Below are positions 32,272 to 40,580 of a stretch of 61,656 nucleotides of DNA, piece by piece. Numbering within the stretch: the first letter of the stretch is position 1; every line of letters begins with the position of its first letter. The translations under genes and the position numbers were made by a program. The DNA is from JAZDGL01 sp043806975 (GTDB lineage Bacteria > Patescibacteriota > Minisyncoccia > CAYZDR01). The notes below the pieces were generated by a model, which made no database searches, was not told the origin of the DNA, and saw only the letters and a list, made by a program, of their open reading frames with translations. The DNA lies in assembly GCA_043806975.1 (NCBI GenBank), contig JAZDGL010000069.1, positions 1 through 61,656 of the forward strand. Reading direction: 5' to 3'.

Positions 32272-33339
32272 ATGGAGAAAAAAGCGGCAATTTTATTATC
32301 TGGCGGGGTAGATTCAGCGGTGGCGGCGTTTTTAATGAAAGAGCGCGGTTTTGGCGTTGAAGGATTTTTTATGCGGACTGATTTTTTTACGGAGGAAGCG
32401 GAAAAATCGGCTAAAAAAATTGCAGATTTTTTAGATATTAAGTTGAATATATTGGACGCGACGAAAGAGTTTAGCGAAATTGTTATTCAGAATTTTGAAA
32501 GTGAATTTAGTAAATTAAGGACTCCGAATCCGTGCGCTTTGTGCAACAAAAAAATTAAATTCGGTTTTTTATTTAATGAAATTAGAAAAAGAGAATTTGA
32601 AACGATTGTTTCTGGACATTATATTGCAAAATATCAAATAGGGGGCGCGCTCCCCTTGGAAGAAGGACAAGAATATAAACTTCGCAAAGCGAAAGATAAC
32701 AAAAAGGATCAAACATACTTTTTGTATAATTTAACGCAAGATCAATTGAAGTATTTGGAATTTCCGCTAGGCGGTTTAACAAAGCAAGAAGTTTTTGAAA
32801 TTGCCCAAAAAAATAATTTGCCGATTTCTATATCTGAAAGCCAGGACATTTGCTTTTTGCGAGGCGATCATAATAAATATTTGCAGCAGCATTTAAAGCT
32901 TGAAAATGGTCCGATTGTTGATAAAACAGGAAAAATTGTTGGGGAGCATTTTGGACTTCCTTTGTATTCAATCGGTCAAAGGCGCTGGATTAAAATTGGC
33001 GGGACGGGGCCTTATTATGTTTTAAGAATTGATGCGAAAAATAATTCGTTAGTGGTTTCTAACCGCTTTGACGATCCGGAGTTTTATGATGATAAATTTG
33101 AGGTTAGCAAGGCGAGTTGGGTTAGCGGGCAGGAATTTAAGCAAAATTTAGAGCAAGAAAATTTATCGGTAAAAATTAGATATTTGCATCCCGATATTCT
33201 TGTCAAGAAGCTGGAAAAAATGGGTGAAGGCAGGTATAAAGTTATTTTAAAAAAACCTCAAAGGGCGATAATTGCTGGTCAATCAGCGGTTTTTTACCAA
33301 GGAGAGGAGCTTCTTGGCGGGGGTATTATAGAACATTAA
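32272..33339 (+). CDS. mnmA: tRNA-specific 2-thiouridylase MnmA
   Basis: From ATG 32272 it is 355 aa. The PP-loop is LLSGGVDSAVAAFL. Catalytic cysteines lie in NPCALCNKKIKFG and ESQDICFL. SIGQRRWIKIGGTGPYYV and the C-terminal beta barrel (KVILKKPQRAIIAGQSAVFY) complete the family pattern. It installs the s2U34 modification in tRNAs for Lys, Glu and Gln. A TATAAT at 32259-32264, seven bases before the ATG, suggests a leaderless or near-leaderless transcript; the -35 is poor. Confidence 0.95.
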   Translation: MEKKAAILLSGGVDSAVAAFLMKERGFGVEGFFMRTDFFTEEAEKSAKKIADFLDIKLNILDATKEFSEIVIQNFESEFSKLRTPNPCALCNKKIKFGFLFNEIRKREFETIVSGHYIAKYQIGGALPLEEGQEYKLRKAKDNKKDQTYFLYNLTQDQLKYLEFPLGGLTKQEVFEIAQKNNLPISISESQDICFLRGDHNKYLQQHLKLENGPIVDKTGKIVGEHFGLPLYSIGQRRWIKIGGTGPYYVLRIDAKNNSLVVSNRFDDPEFYDDKFEVSKASWVSGQEFKQNLEQENLSVKIRYLHPDILVKKLEKMGEGRYKVILKKPQRAIIAGQSAVFYQGEELLGGGIIEH

Positions 33340-33399
33340 AGAAAGATTAAAATTAGATTAAAACTGTGGATAACTAGCTTGTTAAAAACCAATTAAAAT

Positions 33400-33428
33400 T
33401 TGTCAAGTTAGAAAATTGTGGATATACT
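33400..33428 (+). promoter_or_regulatory. Promoter of the peptide-kinase-terpene-enzyme operon
   Basis: TTGTCA, 17 bp, TATACT. The predicted start is about 40 nt before the peptide ATG. Two DnaA-box-like strings flank it, TGTGGATAA at 33365-33373 and TGTGGATAT at 33417-33425, the second overlapping the -10 element. No other gene start lies nearby, so this promoter serves the operon. Confidence 0.8.
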
Positions 33429-33474
33429 TATATTGAAGGTCGAAAATTTAAATAGTAAAAAGGAGGAAAAAAAG

Positions 33475-33582
33475 ATGAAAGAAATCATAAAAAAAGCCTT
33501 AACGGATAAAAAAATGAGAAAAGCGGCTTTAATGTCAACTCTAGCTTTAACTGTTGTTGTTATGACTCCATGGGGAGGATAG
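33475..33582 (+). CDS. Small peptide with C-terminal Trp-Gly-Gly; ComX-like pheromone precursor candidate
   Basis: This 35-aa ORF has one of the best ribosome-binding sites in the window (AGGAGG at 33461-33466, eight bases before ATG) and its own promoter. The N-terminal half is basic (KEIIKKALTDKKMRK). The second half is apolar and ends TVVVMTPWGG, with a single Trp at position 33. In Bacillus ComX the prenylated Trp also lies near the C-terminus (strain 168 ends W-G-D). The gene is followed 14 bases later by a membrane kinase gene and then by a prenyl-synthase-type enzyme. It could instead be a small membrane peptide; the pheromone role is inferred from context. Confidence 0.72.
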   Translation: MKEIIKKALTDKKMRKAALMSTLALTVVVMTPWGG

Positions 33583-33596
33583 TTTAATCATAAAAA

Positions 33597-35076
33597 ATGA
33601 GTGCCCAAGAAATACTTAAAATGGCGCGATGGAGGGATTCTGCAAATGAGAGCTTTAAAAAGGGTGTTCATTTTTTATTTAATCACCTTATCAAGCCTAT
33701 TTCGGAAAATGAAGATTTAAAAAGAGTAGAGTTTATTTTGAATGTTATTTTGCTTGGATCGTTGGCGATCTCTTTAATGGCTTTTTTTGATACTGTAATT
33801 TATTGTTTTATCCAACGCGGAGATTATCAAGGGGCTCCCCCAATTGTTCTTTTTGCGGTGGTTTTTGTTTTTTTGAGTTTGTTGGTTTTTTCTAGGTTGG
33901 GATTTTTCAAGTTTTCCTCTTACCTTTTAGTAATTGTTTATTTTTTAGCAGCTTTTTACACTATTTTTAATTGGGGCATAGATATCCCGCAAGGTTTGCT
34001 GATTTATGTCGTAATTATTGTCATTTCAGGGATTTTGATCGGCGCAAAATTTTCCTTTTGGGTTTCTTTTTTTGTTTCTGTGGTGATGCTATCTGTGTGT
34101 TATTTGCAAAAAAACGATATTGTTAAACCGGCGTTGTTTTGGAGAAGTCAAAAAACAAGCTGCGGAGATGTCATTGTTTATATTGTCACTTTCTTTATTA
34201 TTTTTATACTTTCATGGCTTTCAAACCGCGAGATTGAAAAATCTTTAAAGAGGGCGCGCGAATCAGAAAAGGCGTTGAAATTGGAAAAAGATAATCTTGA
34301 AAAAAGAGTTGAAGAGAAAACTCGCGAGTTAAAAAACGCTCAGCTTGAAAAAATGGCGCAGCTTTATCAGTTTGCAGAGTTTGGACGGATTGCGGGGGGG
34401 ATTTTTACATGATATTATCAATCCTTTGACGGCAGTTTCTTTAGATTTGGAGCAGATTCATAATGAAACTTGTAAAAAAAATGGAAATTATGGAAACTTT
34501 AAAGAGCTTTTAGACGATGCGATTTTTGGGACAAAAAGGATGGAGGGGTTTGTCCAGTCGGCTCGCCGTCAGCTTCAAAAAAATGACGAAAGAATTGTTT
34601 TTTCAACTTTGGATGAAATTGAGAAGGTAGTTCAGGTTATCGCGCGCAAGGCAAGAATTTTTGGAGTTGATATAGTCGTGAACCAGCCTGATTATATTGA
34701 GTTTTTTGGCGATCCGATCAAGTTTAATCATTTTTTGACTCATTTAATTTCCAATGCGGTTGATTCTTATGAAAATATGGAAAATTGCGGGAACAAAAAA
34801 GAAATTTTAATTTCAATTTTTGATTTTGATAGACAGATAAAAATGGAGGTTCAGGATTGGGGATGCGGGATTAAAAAAGAAATAATCGGGAAAATTTTTA
34901 ATCCATTTTTTACTACAAAGAATACAGAGAAAGGCACGGGGATCGGGCTTGCAATATCAAAAGACATTATTGAAAATGATTTTAAGGGAACGATTGCGGT
35001 TGAAAGTGAATTTGGTATGGGGGCGAAATTTTTAATAACAATTCCAAAAGAAGATTTAAGTGAGGAAAAAAAATAA
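33597..35076 (+). CDS. Six-TM sensor histidine kinase, frame broken at a G7 tract (ComP-like candidate)
   Basis: The frame opening at 33597 encodes six TM helices (about residues 43-205), a coiled coil (about 215-255) and the start of the phospho-acceptor helix, FGRIAGG, then stops at 34412. Removing one G from G7 (34392-34398) joins it to the frame ending at 35076 and restores FGRIAGGFLHDIINPLTAV, giving about 492 aa. The acceptor His is encoded at 34408-34410. The ATPase domain follows: HLISNAVDSY (N box), DWGCGIKKE (G1), FNPFFTTK (F) and GTGIGLAI (G2). The H box is of classical HisKA type, unlike the HisKA_3 type of true ComP. No response-regulator gene is in the window. Confidence 0.88.
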
Positions 35077-37093
35077 AGCAGGCAAAAATAAAATTATTTT
35101 CGGCTCAGATTTGGCAGATGGGATAGAAAAAGCGGTTAGCGAAGCAGCAAGTTTTTTAGAGAAAAACCAGCTGGACGATGGGAGTTTTTTAAGTTTTTCT
35201 TCGGAAGATCTTGGTGATTTTTCAAAGGTTAAAGAGTATCATTCAATTTTTTCTTCAAGTTTAATTTTATCAAGTTTGGCGGCTGTAAAAACGCGTGGAT
35301 TTGCGAAAAAAAAGATTATCGGGCGGGTAAAAAAGGGAATTGCTAATTTTTTACTTTCTCAAAAAAGTGATTGCTGGTCTTTTAATTATTGGAAAAGGGA
35401 TTCGGAAGAATCAGGGGGGATGCCTTATCCCGATGATTTAGATGATACATTTTGCGCTTTATCGGCGCTTTTTTTGTGCAAATCTAGTATTTTTGGCGGA
35501 GATGTTTTAGCTAAAATTGTCGCGCTTCTTGCTTCGACGGAGAAAAAAGAAGGCGGTCCGTATCAGACATGGTTAGTTTGTGGTAACGCTGATCCTGTGT
35601 GGAAAGATGTTGATTTGGCTGTAAATAGCAATGTTGCTTATTTTCTTTCTTTGCAGGAAGTAGAATTGCCTAATTTGGAAAATTTTGTTGAAAAAGCGAT
35701 AATGGTAGATAAGTTAATTTCGCCGTATTATCCAAATTTTTATCCGCTGGTATATTTTATTTCTAGATTTTATAAGGGGAGGCTAAAAAATAGGCTTATT
35801 GATTTTATACTTTTAAATCGGAAAAATGGAATTTGGGAAAATTCTCTTTATACTTCTTTGGCTATTTCGGCGCTTTTGAATTTAGGATATTCTTTTGGCA
35901 AACTTAAAGAGGCGGTTGAATATTTATTAAGCTGCCAGCAAAACGGGGGATGGGGAGCTTGCGCTTTTTGCCTTGATCCTGCTATTGGCGGGAAGGTTTT
36001 TTATTGCGGTTCAGATGCTTTGACAACGGCTTTTTGTGTGGAAGCGCTGGAAAAATATAAAGAAAAAATAAATTTAGAAAAAAAACAGGCAGGGGCGTTT
36101 GTAGGCGAAATTTTAAATCGAAAACTTGAAGAGCAGCTGAAAATTCAAAGTTTAATTATTGAAAAATATCGGGAAAAATTTTCTTATTTAGGCGAAGATT
36201 TAAACAAGCAATCTGAAATAGCGCTTAAAAAAATTTTGAAAATTGATGAACGGGATCGTCAAATAACTTTGTTGCCCTATCTTTTTAAAAAGTCTTTAAA
36301 GCGCGGCAATGAGATTTCTAGCGATTTGGCAATTCAGCTTGGTTTCGCTAATTTGCTAGGGTGGACTGCTTATACAATTTATGATGATTTTCTTGATTTA
36401 GAGGGCGATTCTAAAATGCTTTCTGTGGCGAATGTTGCGTTAAGAGAGCTTGCTTTGATTTTTGGCAGTTTAGATATAAGCGGGGTTAAAGATTTTTTTA
36501 CGAAAATTATGGATAAAATAGATTCTGCGAACGGACAGGAAGTTTCTAAATGCAAACTGGAAAATTTTGTTTTTTCTGAAAGGGAAAATGTATTTGGCGA
36601 TTATTCAATTTTGGCTGAAAAATCACTGGGTCATTGTTTGGGGTGTGTTGCTATTCTTCTAAAATTAGGGTTCAAAGAAAATTCTTCTGAGATAAAAAAA
36701 CTTATGGATTTTTTTAGCCATTTTTTGATTGCTCGCCAGCTTCATGATGATGCGCATGATTGGGAAGATGATTTAAGGCGAGGTTATGTGAATTCGGCAA
36801 GTGCTTTAACTTTAAATGAAGCTGGTAAGGCGCGAGGTAAAAAAGAAAATCAGAAAAAAATTGATTTAAAGAAAGATTTAAAACATTTGCAAGAAATTTT
36901 TTGGGAAAATACGATTATTCAAATTTGTAAATTGGTTTTAGCGCACCTAAAAGAAGCGGAGATTTGTTTAAGCGAGCTTACCTGTCTTGAAGATATTTCA
37001 ATATTTAAGGATTTTTTGGCAAATTTGAAAAATTCTGCTAAAAAAACATTGCGCCAGCAGAAGGATGTAAAAAATTTTTTGAATAATTTTTAA
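35060..37093 (+). CDS. Fused class II terpene-cyclase-like / class I prenyl-synthase-like enzyme (ComQ-like C-terminus)
   Basis: It is 677 aa. GTG 35060 is the only plausible start, and it overlaps the kinase end by 17 nt. Residues 10-345 form an alpha-barrel of the prenyltransferase/squalene-cyclase type, with QW-like repeats (CQQNGGWGA, KNGIWENSLYTSLA) and the class II acid motif DLDDT (126-130). Residues 365-677 form an all-helical class I isoprenoid-synthase domain with DDFLD (442-446) and DDAHDWEDD (563-571). Class II cyclases protonate prenyl chains, whereas class I enzymes ionise prenyl diphosphates. ComQ is a class I-type protein that prenylates ComX. Here modification of the upstream peptide is plausible. 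A stand-alone terpene synthase is the alternative. Confidence 0.83.
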   Translation: MRKKNKAGKNKIIFGSDLADGIEKAVSEAASFLEKNQLDDGSFLSFSSEDLGDFSKVKEYHSIFSSSLILSSLAAVKTRGFAKKKIIGRVKKGIANFLLSQKSDCWSFNYWKRDSEESGGMPYPDDLDDTFCALSALFLCKSSIFGGDVLAKIVALLASTEKKEGGPYQTWLVCGNADPVWKDVDLAVNSNVAYFLSLQEVELPNLENFVEKAIMVDKLISPYYPNFYPLVYFISRFYKGRLKNRLIDFILLNRKNGIWENSLYTSLAISALLNLGYSFGKLKEAVEYLLSCQQNGGWGACAFCLDPAIGGKVFYCGSDALTTAFCVEALEKYKEKINLEKKQAGAFVGEILNRKLEEQLKIQSLIIEKYREKFSYLGEDLNKQSEIALKKILKIDERDRQITLLPYLFKKSLKRGNEISSDLAIQLGFANLLGWTAYTIYDDFLDLEGDSKMLSVANVALRELALIFGSLDISGVKDFFTKIMDKIDSANGQEVSKCKLENFVFSERENVFGDYSILAEKSLGHCLGCVAILLKLGFKENSSEIKKLMDFFSHFLIARQLHDDAHDWEDDLRRGYVNSASALTLNEAGKARGKKENQKKIDLKKDLKHLQEIFWENTIIQICKLVLAHLKEAEICLSELTCLEDISIFKDFLANLKNSAKKTLRQQKDVKNFLNNF

Positions 37094-37108
37094 AAATAGT
37101 ATTGGTAG

Positions 37109-37142
37109 GGGCGGGAGATGTTTTTGCATCCCCGCTTTTTTA
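37109..37142 (+). terminator. Terminator of the peptide-kinase-terpene-enzyme operon
   Basis: GCGGGAGATG (37111-37120) pairs with GCATCCCCGC (37126-37135, imperfect) and T6 follows. Together with the promoter at 33400 it delimits a three-gene unit. Confidence 0.78.
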
Positions 37143-37170
37143 TGTTTAGAAAACTAGCGCAAATAAAAAT

Positions 37171-37199
37171 TTGTCGGAAATGCAAATGTTTGATAGTAT
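37171..37199 (+). promoter_or_regulatory. Promoter of alaS (leaderless)
   Basis: TTGTCG, 17 bp, TAGTAT. Only six bases separate the -10 from the alaS ATG, so transcription should begin at or next to the start codon. No Shine-Dalgarno sequence is possible. Confidence 0.65.
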
Positions 37200-37205
37200 A
37201 TTAGT

Positions 37206-39278
37206 ATGATAACGGCGAAAGAGCTTAGACAAAAATATATTGATTTTTTTAAGGAAAAAGGGCATAAAGCAATCCCCTCGGCTTCTTTAATCCCAGAAAA
37301 TGATCCAACTGTGCTTTTTACAACAGCTGGAATGCACCCGCTGGTTCCTTATTTATTGGGACAGCCGCATCCAGAGGGCAAGCGAATTGTTGACGCGCAA
37401 AAATGCGTTCGCACAGGGGACATTGAAGATGTTGGGGATAACCGTCATCTTACTTTTTTTGAAATGCTGGGGAACTGGTCGTTTGGGGATTATTTTAAAG
37501 AAGATGCGATCCAGTGGAGTTGGGAATTTTTAACTGGAAAAAAATGGCTGGGGCTTGACCCAAAAAGACTGTATATCACTGTCTTTAAAGGCGATGGTGA
37601 AATTCCCCGCGATGATGAGGTAGTTAAAATTTGGCAGGATCAGTTTAAAAAGTTTGGAATTTTTGCTGGCGTTGCTAATGATAATGCAGTTTGGGGGAGT
37701 GAGGATGTGAGGATTTTTGTTTTGCCAAAAAAGGATAATTTTTGGGAAATGGGAGGCGAGAATGGTCCGTGCGGACCTTGCACGGAAATTTTTTATGATG
37801 TTTTTCCTGAAAAGGGCTGGGAGAACAAAAATTTCGATGAGCTTACCTGCGAGTTTAGGTTTATAGAAATTTGGAATAATGTTTTTATGTTGTATAATAA
37901 AGCTGGCGCAGGAACATATGAGCCGCTTTTGCAAAAAAATGTTGATACGGGAATGGGTGTTGAGAGGACGGTTGCAATTTTAAATGGAGCAAAAAATGTT
38001 TTTGAAACGGAATTATTCGCGCCGATTATTAAGAGAATTAAGGGGATGGAAAATCCCCCTCAATCCCCCTTTGCAAAGGGGGAAAACGAAGGAGATTCTT
38101 TCCTAACCTCTTCTTTATCAAGGGAGAGAGAGGAAGAAAATCTCCCTGCCTCTTTTGCAAAGGGGGAAACGGAACACCCCCTCCAACTCCCCCTCCGGGA
38201 GGGGGAGAGAAAGAAGGAATGCCTCCTTCCTGAAGAGGAGAGAAGGAAGGGAGAAGTGGAAAAGTCTGAGCGAATTATCGCTGATCATATTAAAGCGGCA
38301 GTAATGATTTTGGCGGACGATAAAAAAATAGTTCCATCTAATGTTGAACGGGGGTATGTTTTGCGACGGCTGATCCGCCGCGCTGTTAGATATGGGAAAA
38401 TTTTGGGGATTGAAGGAAATTTTATGGCGCAAATCGCGGAGGCGGTTGTGGATATGTATAAAGAAACATATCTAGAAGTTGGAAAAAATAAGGACTTTAT
38501 TTTTAGAGAGCTGGAAAAAGAGGAGGATAAATTTGGGAAAACTTTGGGTAGGGGGCTTATAATGCTTGAAAAAACTGTGAAAGAATTAGATAAAAATACA
38601 ATGGCCGCGTTTAAAAAACATGGAGAAAAAGTTTATGAACCGAAAATTTCGGGAAAAATTGTGTTTGATTTGTATCAAACTTATGGTTTTCCACCTGAAT
38701 TAACGGAGGAGGAGCTGGCTGAATATACTTGGACATATGATAAAGAAGAATTTCAACAAGAGCTTAAAAAACATCAAGATCTTTCTCGCACCGCTTCTGC
38801 TGGAATGTTTAAATCAGGGCTTGCGGATAACTCAGAAGCTACAACGAAACTTCACACAGCTACTCATCTTCTTCAAGCGGCTTTGAGAGAAATTTTAGGA
38901 GTAAAAGTTGAGCAAAGAGGAAGTAATATCACCCCTGAAAGATTGCGTTTTGATTTTTCTCATTTTGAAAAAATGTCTTCTTCACAAATTAAGCAAGCTG
39001 AAAATTGGGTTAATGATAAAATTCAAAAAAATCTTGCTGTTATTTGTGAGGAAATGTCTCCAGAAAAAGCAAAAGAAAGCGGCGCGCTGGGGCTTTTTGA
39101 CGCAAAATACGGCAATCTAGTGACAGTTTTTACAATAAAAGATGGAGAAAAAATAATTTCTCGTGAAATTTGCAAAGGTCCGCATATAGAGGAAACGGGG
39201 GTTCTTGGAAAATTTAAAATTGTGAAAGAAGAAGCATCTTCGCAAGGAGTAAGAAGAATTAAAGCAGTTTTGGAATAA
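37206..39278 (+). CDS. alaS: Alanyl-tRNA synthetase, without C-Ala domain and with an in-frame repeat insertion
   Basis: It is 690 aa against about 870 for typical bacterial AlaRS. The class II catalytic core is intact (FTTAGMHPLVPYLLG, RTGDIEDVGDNRHLTFFEMLGNWSFGDYF, TGMGVERTV), as is the tRNA-recognition helix region (RIIADHIKAAVMILAD). The editing domain carries its zinc ligands (HTATH, CKGPH). The protein ends there, so the C-terminal C-Ala domain is missing. Between FETELFAPIIKRIKG and SERIIADH, about 70 residues are translated palindromic repeat (38050-38255). The ATG lies six bases after a -10 element, indicating leaderless translation. Confidence 0.96.
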   Translation: MITAKELRQKYIDFFKEKGHKAIPSASLIPENDPTVLFTTAGMHPLVPYLLGQPHPEGKRIVDAQKCVRTGDIEDVGDNRHLTFFEMLGNWSFGDYFKEDAIQWSWEFLTGKKWLGLDPKRLYITVFKGDGEIPRDDEVVKIWQDQFKKFGIFAGVANDNAVWGSEDVRIFVLPKKDNFWEMGGENGPCGPCTEIFYDVFPEKGWENKNFDELTCEFRFIEIWNNVFMLYNKAGAGTYEPLLQKNVDTGMGVERTVAILNGAKNVFETELFAPIIKRIKGMENPPQSPFAKGENEGDSFLTSSLSREREEENLPASFAKGETEHPLQLPLREGERKKECLLPEEERRKGEVEKSERIIADHIKAAVMILADDKKIVPSNVERGYVLRRLIRRAVRYGKILGIEGNFMAQIAEAVVDMYKETYLEVGKNKDFIFRELEKEEDKFGKTLGRGLIMLEKTVKELDKNTMAAFKKHGEKVYEPKISGKIVFDLYQTYGFPPELTEEELAEYTWTYDKEEFQQELKKHQDLSRTASAGMFKSGLADNSEATTKLHTATHLLQAALREILGVKVEQRGSNITPERLRFDFSHFEKMSSSQIKQAENWVNDKIQKNLAVICEEMSPEKAKESGALGLFDAKYGNLVTVFTIKDGEKIISREICKGPHIEETGVLGKFKIVKEEASSQGVRRIKAVLE
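38050..38255. repeat. Hairpin repeat modules inserted in frame within alaS
   Basis: Three hairpins follow one another: CCCCCTTTGCAAAGGGGG (38075-38092), a CTTTATCAAGGGAG-type module, and CTCCCCCTCCGGGAGGGGGAG around 38188-38208, with CTCCCTGCCTCTTTTGCAAAGGGGG between. On the minus strand these read like the interior modules of family A (CCCTTTG-AAAGGG-ATTGAGGGGGATT). The reading frame is preserved throughout, yielding a charged, Pro/Glu-rich segment near residues 282-350. Confidence 0.78.
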
Positions 39279-39358
39279 GAAAATCATTTAATCGGGGAAA
39301 CAAGAATTTAAAAAAATTGGCAAGCGGCTGTAAAAAATAATTAAAACAAAAAAACAAA

Positions 39359-40564
39359 ATGTTTTGGAGGACAAAGAGGGGGGCAAATTGTCTTGCGGTG
39401 GATTTGGGAACGGAGTATATTAAAGCTCTTGTTTTTTCTGTTGACGAAGAAAAAATTGACATAAAATCAAAATTTAAAGTTAAGCGCGAGGTGAAAAATT
39501 TGGGAGCAAATGAAATTATTAAAATTTTGAAAGACTTAATTTATCGGGCAGAGAAAAAAAGTTCTGCAAAAATTTCTTCTTTAACAATTGGATTTTCTGG
39601 AAATTTTTTAAAAGGAAATATCACTGCTTATTCTTATTGCCGTCCTAACCCGCAGGATGAGATTATTATTTCTGAAATTGAAAATATAATTCAAAAGTCG
39701 CAGTGGAAAGCTTTGGATATTTTGAGAAAAGATTTTTTTTCTAGCGCTGATTTTGATTTTTTAAAGATAGTGGATGCGCAAGTATTGCGGATTATTTTGG
39801 ATAAAAAAGATGTTGAAAGTCCGATAGGCGGACAGGGGGAAAATTTAGTTTTGGAAATTGCGAATTCCGCGACTTCCAAAGAAAATTATGATATAATTAA
39901 AAAAGTAGCAAGCGATTTAAAAATTGAATCAAAAATAGTTTCTTTGCCTTGCGCGGTTGCAAATCTTATTAAGACCGAGGGAAGTATGGAAACAGATGCT
40001 TTAATTATTGATGCTGGTTCTAGCGCTACCGTTGTTTCGGTTTTAAAAAATGGTTTAATTTGTTTTTCGGAGTCATTTCCGCTGGGCGGCGAGGCTTTTT
40101 CTAAAAAGATTTCTGAAATTTTTTCTATTCCTGCAAGCAGCGCGGAAAAAATTAAAATAAAATATGCGGGTGGAAATTTAAGCGGCGGAGTAAACTTTAA
40201 GCTCAGGAGTATTCTAAAAGAAGATGCAAGAATTTGGTCTAAGGCGATAAAAATTGCGCTGGAAAAGTTCTTAAAATTTCAAATTTTTCATCCATCCGCA
40301 ATTTATTTGCTGGGCGGCGCATCGCAGCTTCCAGAAGTTAAAGAGGCTGTCCAAATAATGGCAGGAGACTTTAAAAATCGTTATGTTCCTGTTGTGGCTT
40401 TGTCGGGAGAGATTTTTTATAGTAAAATTAAAAATAGCGGAGAGGTTCAATTAGGAGTTGACGATGTGGCTTGTTTTGGGCTTGCAAGCCTTGCCTTAAA
40501 TAAACATAATGGATTTATTGAACAAACTCTCAAAAGAGCTAATAGAATTATCCAAGAAGGATAA
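39359..40564 (+). CDS. FtsA/PilM-like actin-family ATPase
   Basis: It is 401 aa. The phosphate-1 loop is LAVDLGTEYIKALVF at the N-terminus. An inserted SHS2-like subdomain follows (LTIGFSGNFLKGN, EIIISEIENIIQKS). Phosphate-2 is ALIIDAGSSATVVSVL and the adenosine motif is IYLLGGASQLPEV. This is the layout of FtsA (divisome Z-ring tether) and PilM (type IV pilus platform). No ftsZ or pil genes lie nearby, so I cannot decide between them. The following gene encodes a single-TM protein that may be its partner. Confidence 0.82.
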   Translation: MFWRTKRGANCLAVDLGTEYIKALVFSVDEEKIDIKSKFKVKREVKNLGANEIIKILKDLIYRAEKKSSAKISSLTIGFSGNFLKGNITAYSYCRPNPQDEIIISEIENIIQKSQWKALDILRKDFFSSADFDFLKIVDAQVLRIILDKKDVESPIGGQGENLVLEIANSATSKENYDIIKKVASDLKIESKIVSLPCAVANLIKTEGSMETDALIIDAGSSATVVSVLKNGLICFSESFPLGGEAFSKKISEIFSIPASSAEKIKIKYAGGNLSGGVNFKLRSILKEDARIWSKAIKIALEKFLKFQIFHPSAIYLLGGASQLPEVKEAVQIMAGDFKNRYVPVVALSGEIFYSKIKNSGEVQLGVDDVACFGLASLALNKHNGFIEQTLKRANRIIQEG

Positions 40565-40580
40565 AAAAGTATAAAAATCT

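Noticed and set aside
34345..35076. The kinase catalytic part as an independent gene starting at ATG 34345
   Set aside because: Its first 20 codons are the out-of-frame reading of the upstream dimerisation helix and have no ribosome-binding site. A single-base frameshift explains both frames better.
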